Positions 51,407 to 62,134 of a stretch of 64,000 nucleotides of DNA are shown here, in pieces. Made by a program: the position numbers and the translations under genes. Position 1 is the first letter of the stretch. The number at the start of each line of letters is the position of its first letter. The DNA comes from Mercurialis annua. Lineage: Eukaryota; Streptophyta; Magnoliopsida; Malpighiales; Euphorbiaceae. The stretch covers positions 53,739,651 to 53,803,650 of the forward strand of contig NC_065571.1 in NCBI RefSeq assembly GCF_937616625.2, read 5' to 3'. The notes under the pieces are model-generated. The model searched no databases, was not told where the DNA came from, and worked only from the letters and a program-made list of their open reading frames with translations.

Positions 51407-52809
51407 AATACAGAAAATCAAGATTGAGTTATCGAAAGCATGTTTAGAAACGAAAAGAAAATATTACACCATTTATTAGAATTTTAAACTCATATTCTCA
51501 AAGATTATTGTTCTCTACTGAAATTTACTACATAGTTTGGCAAAGCCAAATATCAGTAACTGTGTATAAAAATATGTACATAAACATGCTCTTAATTGTT
51601 AAGAGCATTTTTATAAATTGGAAAAAAAAAATACTTTGTGAATATTGTATGTGAAAAACAAGCTACTTTTCCTGTGTTGAGATATATACAAATGATGACT
51701 GATCCACGAAACAAATTCAAAGTTGGTCTGTCATTAAGAAGCCTATGCCCACCAAGTCTCTCATATTACTTAAAAATTACAAATTAAGTGCTCAATGGGA
51801 TCGTTTAGATCTTGGCCGAGTTCTAAAGTTCTTTGCCCTGTTAACTCTGCTCATTTTCACAGAATAAAGTAAATGTTCTCTCGGTAAAACTGGAGATAAG
51901 ACAGATTCTGCAGACTCCTCCTAATCACATTTGTTGCTTCCTGCAGCAAAGTCTTCTGGCTCCCAACAATTTTAATCTTCATGTTTCCTTCGTCAATCAG
52001 TTTTTGCCTAAACCATCCTAACATTTCAGCTTCATGAAACAACAAATTCATCTAAGATAACTGGGATAACTAGGATGCTCGGTTATCTAAATTAGCATTG
52101 AAAAAGAATTAGCAAGAGGCATGATATGCAAGTACCGAGAAGAAGAGGAAACACACTGCCTTTAATCTAAGAGCAACAAAGTTCCATGGATACTAACTCA
52201 AAACACATGAGAGAGAAAGCTGACCTTATTTTTCTGATTATAATCTTAAAGAGAGTATGATTATCAAATCAATGTCAATAGCTAAGCTAGTTCTGCAGGG
52301 AAATGAATCCACAACCAAAAACCTCTTCTTCCTAAAGAGCAACACCTTACAAGACAAAGCAGTAACAATGGCCTGAATAAGACAATAACCAAATCAAAAT
52401 TTAAAATCAGAAAAGAAAAGGACCAAAACATGGACTTACAGGGTGCAAAAGCTGCTATAAGGCTAGTGTGGAATAGAGAAAGGACGGACACATATAGAGT
52501 GCACTGACCTACAGGTCACCAAGGAGCAACTTTACCACTAGTGCTAAGGAAGGGGGAAGCAGCTCCGCAGATTAACTACCATTCTCCATAAGGAAGAAAG
52601 AACACTGGAAGATTAGAGACAAAACTGGTCTGTGTTGCTATGAAGCAGATGCAATAAAGTGGCAACAAAACCACAATGGCAAAGTCCTCAATGGATTAAC
52701 TGATGGTTTAGCTTTCAAATGGAGATATTAACTGCAAGCTAGTATGACTGACAAAATCCAAGAGGAAAACCCTCCAGGAACCTGCGTATTACAACGAAAC
52801 ATATGGCCT
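51407..52809. other. Convergent 3' flanks of the second beta-galactosidase and the minus-strand gene
   Basis: Holds the 3' untranslated regions of two genes that converge here. A 64-codon minus-strand frame at 52051-51857 (includes KIKIVGSQKTLLQEATNVIR) has protein-like composition but no partner exon or recognised domain. It may be an alternative 3' exon of the minus gene. The base composition here is milder than in true intergenic stretches. Confidence 0.4.
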
Positions 52810-55752
52810 TCACAAAACTCCACTCTCAGGTAATAATTTGTGACTTAACCCTATAATGGCATCATCAATTTTTTTGTCAATTTTAAACATTTCTTGCCCT
52901 TGATGCCTCCATCGCATCAATTTATCATGGAGATCCATCAACATCACATCTTCATCAATATTAAGCTCAATTAGCCTCTTGAGGCACTTTATCAAGTACC
53001 TGCTCGCCCACAATTTCACCTGAAGAATTACAACCAGTCCAATTTTCTCATTCTCATATACTGAAGTACACAACCTCTCAGCAATATCAGTTAAACCGAA
53101 AACAATACAGGCACCTGCAACAGCTTCCTTCTTACTACATTCATTCATTCCTATAACTAAATCTGCTAGCCCCCCATCTTTTCCTATATGGTCCATTCTA
53201 GCATTCTTAGATGTTGAATGAAGCATCCTACCAGTTGCAGTATGATGCAACAAAAGCTCAAATCCATCTTCTTGAGCATAACTAGCGCAACCAATCAAGA
53301 AGCCTAATGGAACTCTCCTCAAAAGCATATTGTTCTGCCAAGCCATAAAAGAGGTATTTGCCTCACAAGAGTTAGTATTGTTTACTGATTTATTACCATA
53401 CTTCATGAAACTTTGGAATTCTTTGAGCCAGAGGCCAATGACTTGACAATTATACTCCTTTTCAGTAATGGAATCCTCTTCACAGTCATAATTCTTGGAA
53501 CTCTTACGTTTCTTCTTGTTGCCAGCTGCAACCCTTCCAGACTTAACCGAGTCAAATTGTCTGAGAGTCCAAAACTCTGACATTTTAATCAAATTATCAA
53601 ACAGCAGATCCTGCTGAGATTGGTTATTAGGTCTCAGAATCCAAGCAATGTACCTTGCAGCGGCAGCAGGAAATTGTTCCTTATCATTTGTTTTCCCATA
53701 TCTGGGTGCTCCTAATATCATTTCTGATTGAAAATTCTTTTGAATATAATCGTTGGAAAAGAGTAAAACTGAAGCAAAATAGAACCAATCTGGGAAGCAG
53801 ATTGCCAAAGCCCTGATTCATAAAAGTTCAAATAAATTATGGAAATGGGATCAAGACATGGTAAACACCATAGGCTTTATTCATTGAGTAAGGAAATACC
53901 AGACAGATTTGGGATCTATTAATGCAGTCTTCATTGATGATGGCTCACAAGTCAGACCAAATTGTTTCCTGACAAGGGAATCTGGCTTGCATGTCCAATC
54001 CACTAATTGCAGAAAACTTGAAGATGAGAGCGGCCCAACCAAGGTCCTCAGCAAATCATTTTTGTAGGGGAAATATGCATTAGAGAATGGCAGCTTTGAT
54101 CCCAACTCCATAGATACGCCCCACCATGTTGGTCTAGACATTACATCTAGTAGCACGGAAACTAATTCAGTTAGGAGCACTAGTACTGAACCCAGACCCC
54201 TGTTGCATTAGTAACAAAGCAAAATGGATGTTGTTATGCAATTATTATAGCAAATAGAATGTGAAGTAATGTAATGCATTTTCCCATAAACACTGTATTA
54301 TTGTCTCTGGACAACAATAACTTGGATGCTAATGTAGACATAGTCAAATGAGTAATAATTATGTAAAAGGAAATGGTTTAGGAAAACTAGTTTGAATAAT
54401 TCCTTACAATCTAGTCTGCAAGCTGACATGGCAGCAAAGATAAGGAGAACAGTTAAAATATTTAAAATCACCAAGAAAGAAGAAAGTTAACCACCCTTAA
54501 CTTAAATTGCCCAGTTAACTAATAGATAGTCTGACTTATATTAATTGCATTTTTGTTCAGCAAACTATTAATGTTGTCCTAAATACTGAAAAACACAGTC
54601 TGACCAAAAATAAAGAAATCGAGAAATAGGAACTCACGTCAACATAAGCCAATTGTGTAATAGAGCTTTCACATGAATGAACATAGTTGGAGAAAGCACC
54701 AAGCATATAAGGATGGAGCGCCACTCCATCCTCTCATAAAATTCCTTGCTTAAAGAAAGAAAAGGTCTTTCTATGGTGTTTTGCAATATATTTGAAATAT
54801 CATGCTTTAAGGTTAGTGGGTCAAGATACCACGATAGCAACCTGCAGAAAGTTCAATAACAACTAAACATAAACTTTTCGTATAGATGGTGTCACTGAAA
54901 GGAAAGAAAAATAAGAACAATAACTCAAATGCAACAAACCTCAATGGTATTTCATGGTTTTCAAGAGATGATTCTTTGGGCAAGTAGATGAGAAGTTTCG
55001 AAATAGCAGAGCTTTTTCTATCAATCGATTTACTATTCATTAAATAAATTGATGGAACCAAATATCTACTGCAGGAAGCAGAAACCGCAACTCTTGCAAC
55101 AGCACTTGAAAGCAAATGAGAAGGTATCCCTACAAAAGCAAACACTAGTTGAAATGTTGAATTATCACTACATTATAATATAACATGCAAAATTTTACTC
55201 TTTTCCTAGATTAATGAAACTTAAAATATAGATTAAAAACAACAAAAAAAGAAAAGTTACCTTGTTCTTCTAATCTGGAAACGACATCATTAACAATTTC
55301 AATAAATTCTATACAATCCGGCATGGAAATTAAAGTACCAATCTGTAAAATCTCTTCCTTCTCTAACCGCAACACCTTACAACTTATCGAAGAAGATAAC
55401 ACGCTAATAATTGTCTTGACTAGATACTCAGTCATACAATCAAAAACCTAAAAAAGTAAAAAAAAAATCAAAGTCAAAATTAAGTCAAATTAACGAGAGA
55501 ACGGAATTTGAATCGAGTTCAGACCTGTGGCGCTTTGAAGCACATGAGAGCGAGAGCCGTATCTAAAACCGTAACTTGAGCATCGTCGTCAGTGAGATTG
55601 AGAGATTGATTAAGCTTCGAAATCGAGAGATCGACAATATCAATGTTAGAATTTGAAACTTCTGGCGACGAAGTATGCGATAGGGTTAGGGTTTGGAGAT
55701 GAAATGCGAGTTTGGAGAAGAGATCAGTTATTTCCGGTAAATTGGCGGCCAT
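52810..55752 (-). CDS. Conserved-looking helical protein of about 627 residues, function unknown
   Basis: Six exons on the minus strand: 55752-55525, 55447-55261, 55129-54940, 54841-54638, 54199-53900, 53812-52810. All five joins keep frame; the fourth intron's acceptor is AACAG at 54200, since nearer AGs would bring a stop codon. The protein is rich in Leu, Ser and helical segments, with no signal peptide. A basic stretch KKKRKSSK at about residues 393-400 could be a nuclear import signal. Trp-rich motifs such as RYIAWILRP and DWTCKP stand out, and the C-terminal 230 residues come from one long exon. I do not recognise the family. Repeated hydrophobic helices suggest an alpha-solenoid scaffold rather than an enzyme. 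An E2F site close upstream hints at S-phase or DNA-maintenance expression. Confidence 0.8.
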
Positions 55753-55853
55753 GATTAGTGATCGTCGGCGAATCAGACGGTTTATACTGTGACCGGCGAG
55801 CAGGGGTGGTGTGATTTTAACTACATGATGATTAATATACCACGATTTCCCAA

Positions 55854-55863
55854 TTTTCCCGCC
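55854..55863 (+). promoter_or_regulatory. Consensus E2F site upstream of the minus-strand gene
   Basis: TTTTCCCGCC matches the E2F consensus TTTSSCGC (TTTCCCGC) and lies 102 bases from the start codon of the minus-strand gene. A TGGGCT motif (site II type, linked with expression in cycling cells) follows at about 55892-55897. Both are typical of plant S-phase gene promoters. Confidence 0.55.
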
Positions 55864-55869
55864 ACAATT

Positions 55870-56804
55870 AAACCGGGCCGAATAATACAATTTGGGCTTT
55901 TTTAATTAATCTAGAGAAGTTTACCCAAAAATAAGCAAAAGGCTTACTTTAACCGGTCAGAATGGAAAAATAAATAAGACCTTAAGGTCGAAGATGGCTT
56001 ACTTTGACCCCTACATTGTCCAAAATGGTTCACATCGCACAAAAAATTTGACACCGTGTTAAATGATGACGTGGTATGTATGAAAAAAGTTCAAAAACAT
56101 TCTTAATGTTTAAAATACTTACCAATTTTATATTTATAATTTTTTTTAACTATTTTGACCCTCTTCTTCATTTGATATCAATAATAAATAACAATTAAAA
56201 GTAAAATATTTATTAAAAAAATCGAAACTTAATTAAACACTTCGAAACTCAATTAAACACTACTAAATCACCTCCAGATGGGTCTGCTCCAAGGAGCAAT
56301 GCTCCTCCGACAGCCGGAGCTGCTCCTCCTCCAAAAATGTTTTTTTAAAATTTAATTTTTTTTTTTAAATTTAGGTATCAATTTGTAATTTTTAAAATAA
56401 TAAGGACTATTCTAGACTTTTAACCGGGAGAGTGTGTTTTAAACGCGTGTTGAGAGTGGGTAAGAATGAGAGAGGGGCTGATTCGATACGAAAATGCAAC
56501 TTTTGGGTTTCTTTGTACCAAAAGCGACGAGAATGGCTCATTTGATATTTCGTGCCAAGTTGAGGGGGTGAATTGATCCTTTGTTCGATAATTTAGTTGT
56601 TCTTCTCACATTTTATCCATGTTTGACCAGTATTGGATAACTTTCTGTGTTTTTTTATTTTATATTTCTTCATTATAAACTTTTTGTTATACTATCTGTA
56701 TATTTTTGGTATATTTGTTTGATACATAATTTCTATTTTTTGTGATATACATATTATTAGTATGTTATTAGTATATAATAGCATAATTTATATACTTGTG
56801 TTAT
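55870..56804. other. Intergenic DNA between the minus-strand gene and the retroelement
   Basis: Contains a repeat-like stretch (AAGTAAGCC motifs and their inverses around 55930-56040 and text reading AATGGCTCATTTGATATTTC near 56530). A GC-rich hairpin cluster lies at 56276-56332 with GGAGCAATGCTCC and GGAGCTGCTCC. No gene. Confidence 0.4.
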
Positions 56805-57276
56805 TGTCACGACCCAAATTATTGAGCCGAGACCGGCGCTAGGGAATGGGAGTGGTAGCTCCGAAACCCGTAGTAAGCCTAAAACCACTATTAATTTTTC
56901 GCATTTAAAAACTATAATATCATATATAAACCTTTTTAGAAAACTCTTTTACATAATATAATTGTAAATATTAAAATATCATATTACAGTTTACATTCAA
57001 AACTCACTATTTGAAATCCAAATATCTATCTAATACTGACATCTACTGACTGCTGCAGCTCTAGGAACTCATGCTTGTGCAAGTCCAATGACTTCTGGCA
57101 CAATGGAGATGGTTTGTCTGATCCGACTCTGCATACCTGCAAACATCAGAGTGAGGGGTCAGTATTTGGGAAAATACTGAGTGAGTTTGCAAGTTACTTA
57201 TAGTATTATTAAAATATAGCGTTACACGCTGAATACATATATAAATTTATGATTTAAACAAACATTATTAATTTCA

Positions 57277-57449
57277 AAAGTGTGAGTCCAACTCACTAGA
57301 TACGGGGACTTCCAGACTACACCGTAGCCGAGTGCTCACTCGTATCGAAATCATAAAGTGTGAGTCCAACTCACTGGTGGCCCCAGCCCACTAGATACGG
57401 GGACTTCCAGACTACACCGTAGCCGAGTTCACTCTCGTATCGAAATCAT
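57277..57449. repeat. Imperfect tandem duplication inside the LTR
   Basis: Two copies (57277-57354 and 57355-57449) both contain AGTGTGAGTCCAACTCACT, GATACGGGGACTTCCAGACT, ACACCGTAGCCGAG and CGTATCGAAATCAT. The second copy has an extra GGTGGCCCCAGCC stretch. The plus-oriented LTR shows related text at 63872-63940. Confidence 0.85.
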
Positions 57450-58125
57450 AACATATTATACATAGACATATTTTAATTCTTAATCATAAAGTCAGATACT
57501 CTAGACTGACTCACCAATGATCATGCAGCCTATTGACACCCAATAGGTAGTTGGTCTCTTCGGACCGCACATTAGACACTTATCTCCAAAACAACGAGTA
57601 CAACAAAATTCATATAATCAAATCTATCAAACAAAACAGCTCATACGAGCAAATCATATAGATACGAGATATTTAATAACAATACTCATAATATAAGAAA
57701 ATAACTTTCATAACAATAATACGCGAAAGTAAATTGCCACTCACAGTGACCGCTATCCAAAACTGCATTATTATAATCCCGCAAGCGTAAGCTCCATGCG
57801 TTGTCCAATCACGTGCCCACTCCAGCTAAATGACCTGGTAGCTTGTTGGTACGTCAGCTACTTAATCGAGTTACCTATACGTTTAATCCATAAACGTGGG
57901 CTTAGTATTCAAACTCCTAAGTTAACATAATCGTATTTCAAATACGACTCTTAACTTTGATAATCTCTTAATCATACTTTTCTTTTAAACGTCCTAGTTT
58001 ACGTTTTGATATTCAATCAAATCACGATTGATTACGCGACTTAAAATTGTCTGAAATCAAGTTTCCGCGTCGCGTCAGGGCCCAGAAAGCCCGAATTGAA
58101 GATCCCCCTTTGGCGAAGGAAGTAC

Positions 58126-58277
58126 GCTGCACGATCGTGTACTGCACGTTCGTGCAGTACGCTGCACGATCGTGTACTGCACGTTCGTGCAGTACGATAC
58201 ACGATCGTGTACTGCACGTTCGTGCAGTACGATACACGATCGTGTACTGCACGATCGTGTGCTGCACGTTCGTGCAG
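58126..58277. repeat. Array of CACGAWCGTG palindromes, 35-base tandem unit
   Basis: A 35-base unit holding CACGATCGTG and CACGTTCGTG is repeated. Units 58126-58160 and 58161-58195 are identical, 58196-58230 differs by 3 bases, and a fourth is rearranged. Centres alternate by about 15 and 20 bases. Because the unit is nearly its own inverse, several frames are open on both strands (HERAVHDR-like repeats); these are not genes. Confidence 0.9.
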
Positions 58278-59267
58278 CAAACGGCTGCCGACGTGCAGCC
58301 CCGGGGTTCACTCCCCGGGCCATTTTCGACGTGCTTAAACGTCCTAACTCGATCCCGCAACGTTTAATAACATCAAAACTCAAGATTTAAGCTTAAAACG
58401 TCGAATTCAAACTCAAAATCATTAAAACGGTAAAACCGCTCAAAACTCCAAATCAAAACGTCAAGCTTACCTCGATTTGAAGCTTAAAGATGATAGAGAA
58501 TTGAATTCTTAATCCATCGGCGCGAGAATCACTCGATTTGGACGAGAAACGGCGAAACCGCGACGGATCGAAGTGATCGCCGTTTTCTTTCTTCGTCTGC
58601 TCCTGATCATTCCTTCTTTCCTTCTTCTTAAGAAACATATATATATATATATATCTTGGCTAATTAGCCACTTTCGTCCTTCATTTCTTTAACTTAAACC
58701 AATTCTCTTTTAAACTTTCTAATTTAACCAAACGGTTAAATTATTCTTTTAACTCGATTACTTACGTATTATTTATATTTGTATAAATAATACTAATTCA
58801 ATATTATTATTTTCCGTCAAAATCGTTTGATTACTAATCTCGAAGCTTAATTGGCTAATTTACAATTTAGCCCTTAAACTTCTCAAAAGTTGCAATTTAG
58901 CCCAAAATGCATCCGCGTCCAAATTTGAAAAGGTCTCCGATTGACCCGAAACTTTTACCACATATACTATACAACATTTCGCGGATCTAGGCAAAATAAT
59001 TTCCCTTCGGAATTTATATGGCTAAATTACCACTTTAGTCCCTATACTTTATTTTGCAACTTTCTTAACATTCTTCCTTTTCTAATTCCAATTCCAACTT
59101 TAGAATTGGAATATAACGTTAAATTCTTTGTTCTAATCTCTCTCAAACCAATCTACTAAAACTTATTTATCTTACTTTTATCGGAAGACTTTCCAATATT
59201 GCCACTCTGGCGACTCAAAACTGGACACGTGGCCCAATTAGATAATTAAATATTTTGGGGTATTACA

Positions 59268-62134
59268 TTCTTCCCCCCTTACAAAAATTCGTCCTCGAAT
59301 TTTCTTATTATTTTCTTACTTTAATTCCATTTACCTTTAGAATTCTCATTCATAGTAGGAATACCGTGTTCGTCTTGCGACACTTGTCGGTGCATGAAAT
59401 TATCATTTCAATTTCTGCACTTCTTACACTTTAACGTCAGTTATCACTGACAACCTTATCTTTGATCTTTTCTTATTTATTCTATAACACAATTCTTTTG
59501 TTTGTCTTTTATCTGATATTCAATACTATAAACTTTTAGTTTAATGCTTATATCCAATGATAATTCGTTCTAGCGATACTTTATCACTAAGGACGATAAT
59601 CCTGGTCTCCAGACTTCCTCGTTTCGATAACCCATTGATCTTCTCTATTTGGTCGTTGTCACGGCTTGATCTTGTTCTCCAATATCGTTTAACTTTATCA
59701 TCGTTCCTTGTTGAGTAATGGGGACACTCAAACAACTCGTGCTTCACTACTTACGTAGTATTTCTTGTATGGCTATTGTCGTCGTCTGATTGTTATTTAC
59801 ACTAGCGTTAGGAACTTATCCCACTATTTGTTATCTCCTTTTATCTCGTTACTTCACTTCTCATATGAAGATTTTTTCGATATCGTCGTAAATTATGGTT
59901 ATCCATGAGGTGAATCCTCAGGACGTATCCTTATGAGGTCTTCACTTTTCTTGTAAAACTTACTTAATCTTCTTCTTGCATCTTGATAACTCGTATACCT
60001 CTTTATCCGTTTGCATATTCATTGATCTATTTCCTTTAAGCATGACGTACTATTCTTTGAAACTCCTTGTCTCTTCTTACCTTACATCAATCTGTTTCAT
60101 TAATCTGGTTTTCAGCCAGATAGGGTCGTCATATTGGTCGTTGAATTCTTATTTTAATAAGACGGTGTGTGACCAATGTTCTGGTAAGCTTTCTTTGCTT
60201 ATAATCCTTAAATGAGGATCTTAATCTTCTCCTACTTATATACTTACATCAGAATGTCCTCTGATGACGTCGTTACTTATTCCATGCTTGATCTTTTTAT
60301 TCATCATTCTATCTTGCTTCATCTATGTTTTCTTTTCTTTGTCGTCTTTTTGACATTCAAAGATGCTTTTAGCATTTATCGCCATAATCCAACTCTTTTT
60401 TTTTTATCTATATCTTCCTTCCAATTCTCAATCTTAGTTTGGCTTTTAGCTTCCAAATCATTTCTCTTTATTATCATGTAGCGTTAAGCTTACTTCTCAT
60501 TACTATTAATGATCTTTCCACTCCATTTAATATTCCCACTTTTGTCCATATTGTAGATGTACTTCTTCGTAACTTTATTTGACTTGTCATTAGTTAACCA
60601 ATAGGATTAATAGTCTATATACAATCATCCTATGGTATTCTTTGCATTCCTTCTCAGCGCATCCCAGACATCGTGTATTACTTGCTCTTAATATCCACAA
60701 CATCAATCATTAATAGAGAGTCGTAGTCTTTTCGTCTAAATTTCCCGATGTAGTACGTTCTCAATCGTATATGCCTTGTCTTATCGTATTCGTACTAACA
60801 TTATGGCTGTTCGTAATGCCAATCATATGCTGGTATCATCTCTATCGTATCTCATATTTCTGATATTTCTTGTTTCAGCACTCTGAGCGTCGATCACCAA
60901 TTAAATAATGGGTCGCAGTTCTTTTGCCTGAATTATCGACGTAGTGCGTCCTTAATTACTTATATATTGTACTGTTGTACCTTTACTGACGTTTTAACTG
61001 TCAGTGAATCCAATCCTATGTCTCTGTCATCTTTATCTTTTCCTATTTTTATATGTCTTACGACCATATAGAATTTAATCCATCTGATCCTCTCTTCATC
61101 CTTCTACGTGAATTTCTCTTTTTCGCTTCTCAATAACGCTTATCAAGTTTCTTGCGACATACGCAGGTTATCCGTACTTTCCTTAACTCTGTTTACTTTA
61201 ACTAACTTCTTATTATCCATAATCTACTTTTGCGTCTTTATACTTTATCATATACGTCATGTACCTTTGGCAATCTCTCGACCGTACGCAGGAAGTCAAT
61301 GGAATACAGTCCTACTGGTAGTATTCCTTGTGAAAAGGAGCGCATTTGCTTCCTAACCTGATCAGAGCCACTCGTGTCTGACCATTGGCTACTTCCACAT
61401 CCTCCCTCAGATTGTGATACTACCGTACACTAAATCAGAAATGCTTGCTCCGGTACTTCTCGACATTGAACTCGTCTGATAACTTTTCTTTCCCGAAGTC
61501 CTCTTCCTGAGGATCTCTTTCTGGGAATGTATCAAACAAATTTGATCGTGCCTAATACATCTTAATCCTTTAAGGATCATAATCAATCTTCTATACTGAT
61601 CACATCACTCTTAATTTGATCTAACTTGAAGTTTAAGGCTAACACTTCACAAACATCCATTACGTTTGTACCTTTCACAACTTACTATTCCGCTTCATAA
61701 CCAAAATCTTAAGGTGGAAGTTTCAACTCTCAATCCACCGATTACAGTTCTTGTTGTTTGTCTCTTGATCTAAGTATCTTGATCTTTCCCGGTTATCCTT
61801 AACTGGAACTAATAGTTGAAAGAATTTCCCAAATCGGGTCACAAACTTAGTTCATGTTATTTGGTCTTTCATCGCTCTAATTGCATGTCGGAACTAATCA
61901 TAGGTTGAACCTTTCATCGACATCTTCATCGACATTACTGTTTGTCCTTCATCCGCTTGATGTGTACGAGCATCTTACTTTACTTTCCTAGTGGATTTAG
62001 CATACCACTTGATCCGTCAAACTCTTTTAGTCTTAACTTAAGTATACTAACATCACATCTCTATAGGTGTTCCTTTCTTCACGTTGATACTATCTTTATA
62101 TCCATCGTCCTATCATTGGCACACAATTCCTTAT
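59268..62134 (-). mobile_element. Decayed 3' part of the internal region of a Ty3/gypsy element
   Basis: Next to the LTR the minus strand reads CGAGGACGAATTTTTGTAAG and then a polypurine tract (59269-59281, AAGGGGGGAAGA), the known ending of plant Ty3/gypsy internal regions. At about 61235-61400 (minus) text resembling the integrase zinc-finger and core start can be followed loosely: GAGGATGTGGAAGTAGCC and CCAATGGTCAGACACG recall MKRDVAEFVAKCQTC, and ATTGACTTC then GATTGCCAAAGGTACATGAC recall the MDF...GLPKVHD motif. Frameshifts and stops are everywhere and no long frame remains. The rest is too decayed to assign. Confidence 0.5.

Larger units (their letters stand above)
56805..59267 (-). mobile_element. 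LTR of a Ty3/gypsy element, minus orientation, 2463 bases
   Basis: Read on the minus strand it begins TGTAATACCCCAAAATA and ends GGGTCGTGACA, a familiar pair of LTR ends for plant Ty3/gypsy elements. A polypurine tract lies right outside its 5' end (59269-59281), so this is the 3' LTR of an element whose internal part extends rightward. It contains a CACGTG box at 59226-59231, a palindrome array (58126-58277) and a tandem duplication (57277-57449). It shares its sequence, with many differences, with the plus-oriented LTR at 62135. Confidence 0.8.

Noticed and set aside
58022..58390. Six overlapping open frames on both strands with HDRAVHDR/CSTRSC-type repeats
   Set aside because: They arise because the palindromic DNA array is nearly its own inverse and lacks stops. 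They lie inside an LTR and have no promoter or homologue.
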